A model generated the notes under the pieces. It had not been told where the DNA came from, searched no databases, and worked only from the letters and a program-made list of their open reading frames with translations. Positions 1 to 6,567 of a stretch of DNA of 32,334 nucleotides are shown here, piece after piece. The DNA lies in assembly GCA_021789435.1 (NCBI GenBank), contig JAJYJO010000022.1, positions 1 to 32,334 on the forward strand, in the 5' to 3' direction. Within the stretch, counting starts at the first letter, position 1; every line of letters starts with the position of its first letter. Both the position numbers and the translations under genes were made by a program. This DNA comes from Chloroflexota bacterium. Lineage in GTDB: Bacteria; Chloroflexota; Limnocylindria; Limnocylindrales; CSP1-4.

Positions 1-33
1 GTTGCGGTGCAGATCGACGCCGAGGTACACCAT
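1..33 (-). CDS. IS110-family transposase, N-terminal fragment cut by window edge
   Basis: Read on the minus strand from ATG at 33-31, the first 11 codons give MVYLGVDLHRN. This resembles the N-terminus of IS110-family DEDD (RuvC-like) transposases, where the Asp in the G(V/I)D(V/L)H motif is the first catalytic acid. A strong Shine-Dalgarno (AAGGAGG, 48-42 on the minus strand) lies 8 nt before the ATG, which supports a real start. A possible -10 (TAGGCA, 63-58) lies further upstream. Only 11 residues are visible, so intactness and the exact family cannot be judged. In IS110 elements the non-coding DNA upstream of the transposase can encode a bridge RNA; here only about 100 bp separates the start from the next gene, DUF302. 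Confidence 0.5.
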   Translation of the reverse strand, partial: MVYLGVDLHRN

Positions 34-96
34 GGCCTGGGCCTCCTTCTGATCGCTTGCCTATCCACCGACCCCAACGGGTTCGGCGTAAGCATC

Positions 97-114
97 GGAG
101 CGGAGGCCCGCTCC
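97..114. other. Perfect hairpin between IS110 fragment and DUF302 gene
   Basis: GGAGCGG (97-103), a 4-nt AGGC loop and CCGCTCC (108-114) form a perfect 7-bp stem. It sits in the short divergent spacer, either inside the left end of the IS110-type element or in the leader of the DUF302 gene. It has no T-tract, so it is a weak terminator candidate. Confidence 0.45.
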
Positions 115-136
115 TTCATGGCATCACGAGGTGACC

Positions 137-544
137 ATGACGACTCTCTCCCGCTATACCTTCGGCACCCGGCTGGCTCTCCCGCTCGCCCAGGCCCGCC
201 CCCGCGTGGAGGCCGCCCTCGCGGCGGAGGGGTTCGGGGTCCTGACCGAGATCGACGTCCAGGCGACCCTGAAGGCGAAGCTCGGTGTCGACCGGCCGGC
301 CTACGTGATCCTGGGCGCCTGCAACCCGCCGCTGGCCCATCGGGCCCTGGAGGCCGACCCGGCCGTCGGAGCGCTGCTCCCCTGCAACGTCGTGCTGCGA
401 GAAGACGGCGCCGAGACGATCGTCGAGGCGCTGGACCCGCAGGTCGCCATGGGGATCGTGGGATCGGCCGAGATCGCGCCGATCGCGGCCGAGGCCAGGG
501 AGCGGCTCGCGCGGGCCGTGGCCGCCCTGGAGCGTCCCGCATGA
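137..544 (+). CDS. DUF302 domain protein
   Basis: The 135-residue protein carries the DUF302 pattern: an N-terminal strand, then an amphipathic helix (PLAQARPRVEAALAAEGFGV), then EIDVQATLKAKLG, then the signature YVILGACNPPLAHRALEADPAVGALLPCNVVLRE. DUF302 proteins are small soluble alpha/beta proteins of unknown biochemical role, often found near redox or metal-handling genes. I chose ATG 137 because GAGGTG lies just upstream; an in-frame GTG at 131 is the alternative. The stop overlaps the start of the glutaredoxin gene (ATGA, 541-544), so the two are translationally coupled and probably work together. The cysteine in GACNPP is the family-typical position and could react with a thiol partner, but that is inference. 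Confidence 0.9.
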   Translation: MTTLSRYTFGTRLALPLAQARPRVEAALAAEGFGVLTEIDVQATLKAKLGVDRPAYVILGACNPPLAHRALEADPAVGALLPCNVVLREDGAETIVEALDPQVAMGIVGSAEIAPIAAEARERLARAVAALERPA

Positions 545-816
545 GCGCCCTCGCCCCCCGCCCGCACCGCGTCCTGGTCTTCACCACGCCGACCTGTCCG
601 TGGTGCAGCCGGGCCAAGAGCTACCTCCGCAGCCGCAACGTGCCGTTCCGCGAGATCGACGTCTCGCGCGATCCCGCCGCGGCCCGCGAGCTGGTCCGGC
701 GGACCGGCCAGATGGGCGTCCCGGTCGTCGAGATCGACGGCCGGCCGATCGTCGGCTTCGACCAGCACCGGATCGACACCATGCTCGGCCTGCGGGCCGG
801 CAGCCCCGTCCACTGA
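541..816 (+). CDS. Glutaredoxin-like protein with CPWC active site
   Basis: A 91-residue thioredoxin-fold protein. The redox motif CPWC is at residues 19-22 after the first strand (VLVFTTPTCPWC). The cis-proline segment GVPVVEIDGRPIVGFD (about 59-74) is the usual glutathione/thiol-binding site of glutaredoxin, NrdH and YruB-like proteins. It should reduce disulfides or mixed disulfides in the cytoplasm; the low-molecular-weight thiol used cannot be told from sequence. It starts at ATG 541 inside the stop of the DUF302 gene and is followed 41 bp later by a Cpn10 gene, so it is probably the second gene of a four-gene row. Confidence 0.92.
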   Translation: MSALAPRPHRVLVFTTPTCPWCSRAKSYLRSRNVPFREIDVSRDPAAARELVRRTGQMGVPVVEIDGRPIVGFDQHRIDTMLGLRAGSPVH

Positions 817-857
817 GCGTTCCGATCGTTCGTCGTCACAGTCAGGAGACCGAGAAG

Positions 858-1157
858 ATGTCCAGCACCGTCCAGCCACTCGGCAGCCGCGTCCTCGTCC
901 GCGTCCTGCCGGAGGAGAGCCTCACCAAGTCCGGCCTGTTCGTGCCCGACACCGCCAAGGAGAAGCCCCAGCGGGGCGAGGTCGTGGCGATCGGCGACGA
1001 CACCGAGACGATCAAGGTCGCGGCCGGAGACCGGGTCCTCTTCCCGAAGTTCACTGGGACCGAGATCCGGCTGGGCGGCGAGGAGCACCTGATCATCGAC
1101 AGCACCGAGCTGCTGGCCATCCTCCGCGACGCCCCGGTCGCCGTCGCCGCAGCCTGA
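858..1157 (+). CDS. groES: GroES-like 10-kDa co-chaperonin
   Basis: 99 residues, the usual length for Cpn10. The N-terminal strand QPLGSRVLVRVLPEE is followed by a mobile loop (about 18-37: ESLTKSGLFVPDTAKEKPQ) that contacts GroEL, then RGEVVAIGDD, the core GDRVLFPKFTGTEIRLGGEEHLIIDSTELLAIL, and a short Ala/Val tail. The segment between GEVVAIGDD and GDRVLF is shorter than in E. coli GroES. AGGAGA lies 9 nt before ATG 858. Cpn10 forms the heptameric lid of the GroEL chamber. groEL is not downstream: a membrane protein gene follows after 10 bp. This is therefore an orphan copy, possibly a second Cpn10, set among thiol-redox genes. Confidence 0.93.
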   Translation: MSSTVQPLGSRVLVRVLPEESLTKSGLFVPDTAKEKPQRGEVVAIGDDTETIKVAAGDRVLFPKFTGTEIRLGGEEHLIIDSTELLAILRDAPVAVAAA

Positions 1158-1167
1158 GCCGACCGGG

Positions 1168-1680
1168 GTGAGCGCCGCCCGCGCCGCCGTCGCCACGGTC
1201 GCCGACCCACGCTTCCTGGGCTGGTCGATCGCCGGCACGATCACCTCGCTGGTGGCCTTCGGCATCGTCAGCGCCATCGTGCCCAACCCGGTCTTCGGGC
1301 GGAGCGTCCCACCCACGCCGTTCGCGATCGGGGTCTGGCTGGCCTCGGCTCCGCTGATGGGCCTCATCGCGGCGACCTACCTCGCGCCGCCGCCGGCGGC
1401 CACGGCCCCGGCCGCCTCGCTCGGGACGGCCGGGATGCCCCCGGCCCGGGCGGATGGGACGACCGCGGGCACCATCGGCAGCCTGGCCGCCTTTCTGGCC
1501 ATCGGCTGCCCGCTCTGCAACAAGGTCGCGCTCCTCCTTCTCGGGGCCAGCGGCACGATGACGTTCTTCGCGCCGATCCAGCCGCTGATCGGGGTCGTTT
1601 CGCTCGCCCTGCTCGGCGGGACCGTTGGCTGGCGGCTTCGCCTCCGGGCGCGCGGGGGCGCCTGCGCGGTGGCCGGCTAG
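1168..1680 (+). CDS. Small four-TM membrane protein with GCPLCNK motif, function unknown
   Basis: A 170-residue protein with four likely membrane segments (about 17-38, 52-72, 101-127 and 132-155). The third contains GCPLCNK (Cys114, Cys117) followed by LLLLGASG, and the fourth is preceded by FAPIQPLIG. I do not recognise a named family. The CxxC pair inside or at the edge of a membrane helix suggests a redox-active or metal-binding membrane protein. It begins at GTG 1168, 10 bp after the Cpn10 stop, with only a weak GGGG as ribosome site, so coupling to the upstream gene is likely. The neighbouring glutaredoxin and DUF302 genes strengthen a thiol-redox reading, but this is inference. Confidence 0.75.
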   Translation: MSAARAAVATVADPRFLGWSIAGTITSLVAFGIVSAIVPNPVFGRSVPPTPFAIGVWLASAPLMGLIAATYLAPPPAATAPAASLGTAGMPPARADGTTAGTIGSLAAFLAIGCPLCNKVALLLLGASGTMTFFAPIQPLIGVVSLALLGGTVGWRLRLRARGGACAVAG

Positions 1681-1709
1681 AGGCGGCCGGGCCAGGTCGC
1701 CTGCGTCCC

Positions 1710-3065
1710 TCAGGCGGGGACCAGCGCCGACGGCTCCCGCTCGGCCTCGTCCAGCTCGAGCGAGGCCAGGGGCAGCACCAGCTCGAAGACGGCGCCGCCA
1801 CCCGGATGCGTGGCGGCGCTCATCCGGCCGTCCATCGCCTCGGCCAGCTGGCGGCAGACGAAGAGGCCGATCCCGGCGCCGCTGGCTCGCTGACGGACCG
1901 TGTCGGCGCGGTAGAAGAGGTCGAAGAGTCGCTCGCGATCCGCGGCCCCGATCCCCGGGCCGCGGTCGCGGACCCTGATGGCCATCTCGTCGCCGATCGT
2001 CGTCGCGCTCAGCTCGACCGGCCCGCCCGGCGCGCCGTACTTCACCGCGTTGGTCAGCAGGTTCCGCAGGATCTGCTCCACGTATGTCTGGTCGCCGAGG
2101 ACCGGCGGCAGGTCGGACGGCAGGTCCGTCACGAACTCGGTGTCGGGCGAGCGCTGCCGCTCACGAGCGACGACCGCCGGCAGCGAGCGCTGCAGGAGGA
2201 GCGGCTCCGAGCTGGCGCTGAGCCGCCCATGTTCGAAGCGCGAGATGACCAGGACGTCCTCCACCAGCCGGGCGAGCCGGTCGGACTCGGCCAGGAGATC
2301 CTCGACCAGCTCCGCGCGGCGATCGGGCTGGAGCTGGCGCCGGAGGAGACGGGCCGCACCGTAGATCGTGGTGATAGGAGTCCGCAGCTCGTGGGAGAGG
2401 ACGCCGAGGAAGACATCGCGGACGGCCTCCGCCTCACGCACCGCGGAGACATCGCGCAGGACCAGGATCAGCGAGCGGTTCGCGGCCGTGGCGACCGGGA
2501 AGGCGGAGGCCTCCACCGACCGGCCCGTGGCGCGGACCGTCGCCGGCAGCCGGCGGAAGGAGGCCCAGGGGCGGAAAGCCGTCCCGTCGGCCGGCTCGAG
2601 CTGGCGGAACGCCTCCTCGAGCGTGGCCGGTGGCCGCGTCCCGAAGAGCGCTGCGGCGGACGGGTTGGAACGCGAGATGCGGCCCGCCGCGTCGGCCACC
2701 AGGACCGCCTCGTCCATCGCCCGGACGACCGCCTCCAGCTCCTCGCCTCGGGCGGCCACGGCCCGGTAGAGCCGGGCATTCTCGGCCGCGACCCGGGTCA
2801 GGCGGTCCGTCAGGACGCTGATGACGAGGCCGACCGCCGCGAAGAGGAGGAGCCGGGTGACGCTGTCCGGGCTCGTGATGTCGAGTGGCGCGGCGCCGCC
2901 GGCGAAGAACGAGACGTGGGCCAGGGCCGCCAGGCCGGTCGCGACGAGGCCGGACCAGATGCCGCCCAGCACGGCGGCGACCGCCACCGCTGCCACCAGC
3001 GGCATGAAGCCGACCGGCAGGCCCCGGAGCTCCAGCAGGCGCTCGACGATCAGCGCCACCAGCAC
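1710..3065 (-). CDS. Membrane sensor histidine kinase (DUF4118-like - PAS - HisKA - HATPase)
   Basis: A 451-residue kinase. The N-terminal third has hydrophobic helices (about 1-12, 19-35, 38-55, 70-86) resembling the KdpD-type DUF4118 sensor. A short coiled linker (90-115) and a PAS-like domain (about 112-205, [20 protein letters not shown]) follow. The phospho-acceptor is His225 in [13 protein letters not shown]. The ATPase shows the N box ([13 protein letters not shown], 332-344), G1 (DRGPGIG, 367-373) and G2 ([10 protein letters not shown], 395-404). No ATG, GTG or TTG exists in frame between the upstream stop (near 3205) and GTG 3065. Translation upstream of 3065 still reads as plausible helix ([10 protein letters not shown]), so a rarer start codon is possible. 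No response regulator is adjacent; it is an orphan here. It converges with the membrane-protein gene, 29 bp apart. Confidence 0.93.
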   Translation of the reverse strand: MLVALIVERLLELRGLPVGFMPLVAAVAVAAVLGGIWSGLVATGLAALAHVSFFAGGAAPLDITSPDSVTRLLLFAAVGLVISVLTDRLTRVAAENARLYRAVAARGEELEAVVRAMDEAVLVADAAGRISRSNPSAAALFGTRPPATLEEAFRQLEPADGTAFRPWASFRRLPATVRATGRSVEASAFPVATAANRSLILVLRDVSAVREAEAVRDVFLGVLSHELRTPITTIYGAARLLRRQLQPDRRAELVEDLLAESDRLARLVEDVLVISRFEHGRLSASSEPLLLQRSLPAVVARERQRSPDTEFVTDLPSDLPPVLGDQTYVEQILRNLLTNAVKYGAPGGPVELSATTIGDEMAIRVRDRGPGIGAADRERLFDLFYRADTVRQRASGAGIGLFVCRQLAEAMDGRMSAATHPGGGAVFELVLPLASLELDEAEREPSALVPA

Positions 3066-3206
3066 GGCGGCAGGGGCGATCAGCCAGCCGCCGGAGCGAC
3101 CGGCACCTGACGCGGTGGCGGTACGATCGACCTTCGCGACCAGCCGGTGGACGGATCCGGACAGGGGACGCTTACCTTTCGGCGGATCAGGAGCGACGCG
3201 GGCTCA

Positions 3207-3212
3207 AGCCTA
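3207..3212 (-). promoter_or_regulatory. Candidate -10 (TAGGCT) for the histidine kinase gene
   Basis: TAGGCT on the minus strand is the same hexamer seen before nnrE and mutY. It would give a leader of about 135 nt to the GTG at 3065. No TTGACA-like -35 is evident; a T6 run lies just upstream. The rest of the 352-bp gap 3066-3417 holds a hairpin (3228-3256), the dhaK -10 and no credible gene. Confidence 0.4.
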
Positions 3213-3216
3213 CCCC

Positions 3217-3256
3217 AAAAAACGGCAGGGGCCCGCGAATCCAGGCCCTCGGCCCC
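3217..3256 (-). terminator. GC hairpin followed by T6 on the minus strand
   Basis: On the minus strand, GGGGCC (3256-3251) pairs with GGCCCC (3233-3228), or alternatively GGGCC (3248-3244) with GGCCC (3233-3229). TGCCG and then TTTTTT (3222-3217) follow. The form matches a Rho-independent terminator, but no minus-strand gene is visible upstream of it. It may end antisense transcription coming from the dhaK side. Confidence 0.35.
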
Positions 3257-3341
3257 GATTCGGAACCGTCCGTCCCGGATGCCGCACTGGCTCGCGGGCC
3301 GCCCGCCCGGAGCGGGCCATTCGCCGCGGCCGTGGGCTGGC

Positions 3342-3347
3342 TATGCT
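3342..3347 (+). promoter_or_regulatory. Candidate -10 (TATGCT) for dhaKLM
   Basis: TATGCT fits the TAnnnT pattern seen across the window, with TTCGCC (3320-3325) 16 nt upstream as a weak -35. A start near 3354 gives a leader of about 64 nt that contains the dhaK ribosome site GGGAGAGG (3407-3414). Confidence 0.4.
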
Positions 3348-3417
3348 CGCTCGGGCCGGCCGGGCGCCTCGCACCGGTCGCCGCTCGACGGCTGCACCGG
3401 CCGTGCGGGAGAGGACG

Positions 3418-4416
3418 ATGAAGAAGCTGATCAACCGTCCCGAGGACCTGGTGGAGGAGAGCCTGGCCGGCCTCGCCCTGGCCCAGCCAGACCTCCTGCG
3501 GGTGGTCGCGCCGGGGGTTGTCGTCCGGATCGACGCGCCGCGCCGGGGCAAGGTCGGCCTCGTCTCCGGCGGCGGCTCCGGCCACGAGCCGCTCCACGCC
3601 GGGTTCGTGGGGCCGGGGATGCTCGATGCGGCCTGCCCGGGCGCGGTCTTCACCTCGCCGGTGCCGGACCAGATCCTGGCCGCCACCAGGGCCGTGGACG
3701 GCGGCGCAGGGGTCCTCCACATCGTCAAGAACTACACCGGCGACGTGATGAATTTCGAGATGGCGGCCGAGCTGGCCGCGGCCGACGGGATCGAGGTCCG
3801 GGCGGTCACGGTCGCCGACGATGTCGCCGTCCAGGACTCGCTCTACACCGCCGGGCGGCGCGGCGTCGGTGGGACCCTCCTCGTCGAGAAGATCGCCGGC
3901 GCGGCCGCCGAGGCCGGGGCCGACCTGGCGGAGGTGGAGCGGCTGGCTCGCCGCGTCTGCGACGGCGCCCGCTCGATGGGCGTCGCCCTGAGCGGCTGCA
4001 CGGTGCCGGCGGTTGGTCGGCCGACCTTCGAGCTGGCCGACGACGAGATGGAGATCGGGATCGGCATCCACGGCGAGCCGGGCCGCGCCCGGGTGCCCCT
4101 CGCCCCCGCCGCCGAGGTGGTCCGCCAGCTCGCCGAGCCGATCCTGGCCGACCTGCCGTTCCGGGCCGGTGACGGAGTCCTGGCCTTCGTCAACGGGATG
4201 GGCGGGACGCCGCTGATCGAGCTCCACGTTGTCTTCGGTGCGCTCCACCGGCTCCTCGCCGGGCGAGGGATCACGGTCGAGCGTTCTCTGGTGGGGCCCT
4301 ACGTCACATCGCTGGAGATGGCCGGCTGCTCGATCACCCTGCTCCGCCTCGACGACGAGCTGCGCCGGCTGTGGGACGCGCCCGTCCGGACAGCCGCGCT
4401 GCGCTGGGGGCGCTGA
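3418..4416 (+). CDS. dhaK: Dihydroxyacetone kinase subunit DhaK
   Basis: The 332-residue substrate-binding subunit of the PTS-dependent dihydroxyacetone kinase. Visible motifs are [15 protein letters not shown] (51-65, with His56), [13 protein letters not shown] (104-116, with Asp109) and GIHGEPG (216-222). His218 in the last motif is the residue that binds dihydroxyacetone covalently as a hemiaminal. The C-terminal [13 protein letters not shown] and [17 protein letters not shown] segments are also typical. Full length for the family. It starts at ATG 3418 behind GGGAGAGG, and dhaL follows after 1 nt. Together with DhaL it transfers phosphate from DhaL-bound ADP to dihydroxyacetone, giving DHAP in the cytoplasm. 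Confidence 0.97.
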   Translation: MKKLINRPEDLVEESLAGLALAQPDLLRVVAPGVVVRIDAPRRGKVGLVSGGGSGHEPLHAGFVGPGMLDAACPGAVFTSPVPDQILAATRAVDGGAGVLHIVKNYTGDVMNFEMAAELAAADGIEVRAVTVADDVAVQDSLYTAGRRGVGGTLLVEKIAGAAAEAGADLAEVERLARRVCDGARSMGVALSGCTVPAVGRPTFELADDEMEIGIGIHGEPGRARVPLAPAAEVVRQLAEPILADLPFRAGDGVLAFVNGMGGTPLIELHVVFGALHRLLAGRGITVERSLVGPYVTSLEMAGCSITLLRLDDELRRLWDAPVRTAALRWGR

Positions 4417-4417
4417 G

Positions 4418-5104
4418 GTGACCGAGACTCCCGCAGGAGCCGTCTTCGGCGCCGCACCGACGGTAGGCGTCCCGGAGCTCGCGGACTGGCTGCGCCGCTT
4501 CGCCGCGCTCGTCGCGGCGGCGAAGGACGAGCTGACGGCCCTGGACGCCGCAATCGGCGATGCCGACCACGGGGTCAACCTGGACCGCGGCCTGCAGGCC
4601 GTCGTGGCGCGACTGCCGGAGCTGGGGGCGCCCGGCGCGACGCCAGCCTCCCTGCTGAAGGGCGTGGCGCTGACGCTGATCTCGACCGTCGGCGGGGCGT
4701 CCGGTCCACTCTACGGTACGTTCTTCCTGCGCCTCGCTGGCTCCCTGGGCGACGCGCCGGCCGTCGGGCCCGGGGAGCTGGCCGCGGGCCTCCGGGCCGG
4801 TCTCGACGGGATGGCGGAGCGCGGACGCACCCAGCTCGACGACAAGACGATGGTGGATGCCCTCGCCCCGGCGATCGCGGCTCTGGCGGCCGGCCTGCCG
4901 GCGGCCTGGGACGAGGTCCTGGCTCGGTCCGTCGCCGCCGGTGCCGCCGGCCGGGACCGGGTCACCCCGCTGGTGGCGCGCAAGGGCCGGGCGAGCTACC
5001 TCGGCGAACGGTCGGCCGGCCACCAGGACCCGGGCGCCACCTCCGCCGTCCTGCTGCTGGAGGCGTTGCGCGATGCGCTGGCTCCGGCCGGGGCGCCGGG
5101 GTGA
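4418..5104 (+). CDS. dhaL: Dihydroxyacetone kinase subunit DhaL (ADP-binding)
   Basis: 228 residues, an all-helical DhaL domain. GDADHG (47-52) holds the Asp residues that coordinate Mg2+ and the tightly bound nucleotide. GGASGPLYGTFF (92-103) is the nucleotide-phosphate loop, and the C-terminal GRASYLGERSAGHQDPGATS closes the site. In the PTS-type enzyme ADP stays bound and is rephosphorylated by DhaM. An N-terminal stretch of about 15 residues precedes the domain. The GTG at 4418 begins 1 nt after the dhaK stop, with GAGG overlapping the stop as ribosome site. The stop overlaps the dhaM start (GTGA, 5101-5104). Confidence 0.96.
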   Translation: MTETPAGAVFGAAPTVGVPELADWLRRFAALVAAAKDELTALDAAIGDADHGVNLDRGLQAVVARLPELGAPGATPASLLKGVALTLISTVGGASGPLYGTFFLRLAGSLGDAPAVGPGELAAGLRAGLDGMAERGRTQLDDKTMVDALAPAIAALAAGLPAAWDEVLARSVAAGAAGRDRVTPLVARKGRASYLGERSAGHQDPGATSAVLLLEALRDALAPAGAPG

Positions 5105-5514
5105 GCGCGCCGCCGCGCCCTGCGGTTGGCCTCGTGCTCGTGAGCCACTCGCCGCTGGTGGCGGCGGGCACGGCCGAGCTGGCCGGCCAGATGGCGCCGG
5201 GGGTCCGCATCGTGGCCGCCGGCGGCCTGGCGGACGGGAGGCTCGGCACCGACGCGGTCCGGGTGGTGGCCGCGGTCGAGGCCGCCGACGGCGGGGCCGG
5301 CGTGGTGGTCCTGGCCGACCTGGGCAGCGCCGTCCTGGCGGCCCGGACGGCGCTCGAACTGCTGGGCGAGCGCGCGGCGCGCGTCCGACTGAGCGGGGGC
5401 CCTTTCGTGGAGGGTGCGGTGGTGGCCGCCGTGGAGGCCTCGCTGGGCCGGGACGTGGACCGGGTCCTGGCCGCGGCGGAGGCGGCCGCGGGCCTCGACA
5501 AGCACGTCCGGTAG
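5101..5514 (+). CDS. dhaM: DhaM phosphotransferase subunit, single EIIA-Man-like domain
   Basis: 137 residues, homologous only to the first, EIIA(Man)-like domain of DhaM. GLVLVSHSPLVAAG places the phosphorylated His at residue 16. DLGSAVLAARTALELL (about 79-94) and GPFVEGAVVAAVEASLG (about 107-123) are typical. E. coli DhaM also carries fused HPr and EI-like domains; these are absent, so phosphate must come from separate HPr and EI proteins. The only candidates in the window are ptsH and ptsI at 19.8-21.9 kb. The GTG start overlaps dhaL by 4 nt, completing a dhaKLM operon. Confidence 0.94.
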   Translation: MSAPPRPAVGLVLVSHSPLVAAGTAELAGQMAPGVRIVAAGGLADGRLGTDAVRVVAAVEAADGGAGVVVLADLGSAVLAARTALELLGERAARVRLSGGPFVEGAVVAAVEASLGRDVDRVLAAAEAAAGLDKHVR

Positions 5515-5616
5515 CGGCCGGCCGGTTGTCGGGGGTCGCCTCCTCGCGATCGCGGGCTCCCTGACGGGGTTGACCGCCGCGGCGCGCAATCCGGGCCTGC
5601 CCGGTGGTCTGCCCGC

Positions 5617-5630
5617 CCCGACGCGTCGGG
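5617..5630. repeat. 14-bp perfect palindrome between dhaM and sppA
   Basis: CCCGACGCGTCGGG is self-complementary with no loop, so it is more like a protein-binding dyad than a terminator. It lies in the 125-bp convergent spacer, next to the end of the peptidase gene. Its GC-rich composition makes chance occurrence possible. Confidence 0.3.
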
Positions 5631-5639
5631 CGCAAGACG

Positions 5640-6518
5640 TCAGGCGTGCGGGCCGCGGCTCCAGAGGCGGGCCTCGAGCTCACCCACGACCTCGGCGGCC
5701 AGCCGCGTTGCGAAGCGGTCGGCCAGGCGGGCAACGAGCGGCCGCCGCAACCGAACCGGCTGCGCCCTGGCCGGGACGCCGGCCAGGGCGGCCGCCACCT
5801 CGATCGCCCGGTCCAGGTCGCCGGTCTCGTCGGCCAGGCCGAGTTCGACCGCTTGGCTGCCGAGCCAGACCTCGCCGGTGGCCAGCTCCAGGACCCGCTC
5901 CCGCGTCAGGCCCCGCCCGGCGGCCACCCGATCGACGAAGAGGTCGTAGAAGGCATCGACCAGCGCCTGCTCCCGCTGGCCCTCCTCCTCCGTTCCCTCG
6001 CGCCAGGGTGCGCCCATCCCCTTGAGCCGGCCGGCCCGACGTTCCTCGACGCGGATCCCCAGGCGGTCGAGCAGGGCGGGCACCCGCGGCCCGGCCGAGA
6101 TGACCCCGATCGAGCCGATGATGGCGGCCGGGGCGACGATGAGGCGGCGGGCGGCCATCGCAGCCAGGTAGGAGCCGGAGGCCCCGGTGCCGCGAACGTG
6201 GGCGACCAGGGGCTTGTCGGCCGCGAGGCGGCTCAGGGCGAGGTAGAGGTAGTCGGAGGTCGCGGCCGCGCCGCCGGGCGAGTCGATGTCCAGCACCACG
6301 GCCGGAACGCCCGGGGAAGTCCGCAGCCGGCGGACGGTCTCGACCCATTCGGCCGAGCGGGCGCCGCCGCTGATCATGCCGTAGAGGCGGACGACCGCGA
6401 TCTGGCCGGGGCGGAGCCGCCGCCGGCCGACCAGGCGCGCCACCCGGCAGGGCAGGGGGAGGGCGCCGCGTCCGGGCGGCGGGCCCTGGGGCGGGGGATC
6501 GTTCGACAGGTCGCTCAT
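5640..6518 (-). CDS. sppA: S49-family (SppA-like) serine peptidase without membrane anchor
   Basis: 292 residues with the ClpP/crotonase-like S49 fold: IAVVRLYGMISGG (40-52), AVVLDIDSPGGAAATSD (73-89), VRGTGASGSYLAAMAARRLIVAPAAIIGSIGV (108-139). The likely nucleophile is Ser114 in ASGSY and the general base Lys166 in GRLKGMG, the Ser-Lys dyad of SppA and SohB. No N-terminal signal or membrane helix is present (the start is MSDLSNDPPPQGPPPGRG), unlike classical SppA, so this is probably a soluble or peripheral version. The role is cleavage of remnant signal peptides or other membrane peptides, by family. ATG 6518 has no ribosome site but a TACGAT 9 nt upstream. Single-gene unit. Confidence 0.88.
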   Translation of the reverse strand: MSDLSNDPPPQGPPPGRGALPLPCRVARLVGRRRLRPGQIAVVRLYGMISGGARSAEWVETVRRLRTSPGVPAVVLDIDSPGGAAATSDYLYLALSRLAADKPLVAHVRGTGASGSYLAAMAARRLIVAPAAIIGSIGVISAGPRVPALLDRLGIRVEERRAGRLKGMGAPWREGTEEEGQREQALVDAFYDLFVDRVAAGRGLTRERVLELATGEVWLGSQAVELGLADETGDLDRAIEVAAALAGVPARAQPVRLRRPLVARLADRFATRLAAEVVGELEARLWSRGPHA

Positions 6519-6527
6519 CTCGCGCCC

Positions 6528-6533
6528 ATCGTA
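6528..6533 (-). promoter_or_regulatory. -10-like TACGAT just before sppA (leaderless candidate)
   Basis: TACGAT lies 9 nt before the ATG on the minus strand, in the context GCGCTACGAT, which is identical to the one before the DCC gene at 12284. No Shine-Dalgarno is present. An RNA starting about 7 nt after the hexamer would begin almost at the ATG. Confidence 0.5.
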
Positions 6534-6567
6534 GCGCGGCGGGGCGCTGGGCCTCCCGGCCGGCCGG

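Noticed and set aside
7-540. In-frame extension upstream of the glutaredoxin ATG
   Set aside because: It overlaps the well-supported DUF302 gene and is Gly/Arg/Pro-rich; homology begins at ATG 541.
3225-3417. Possible tRNA on either strand, suggested by GGTTCCGAATC-like sequence
   Set aside because: No cloverleaf with acceptor, D, anticodon and T arms can be assembled around it.
3418-4172. Long plus-strand frame overlapping dhaK in another frame
   Set aside because: dhaK motifs are continuous in its own frame; the alternative frame is basic low-complexity sequence.
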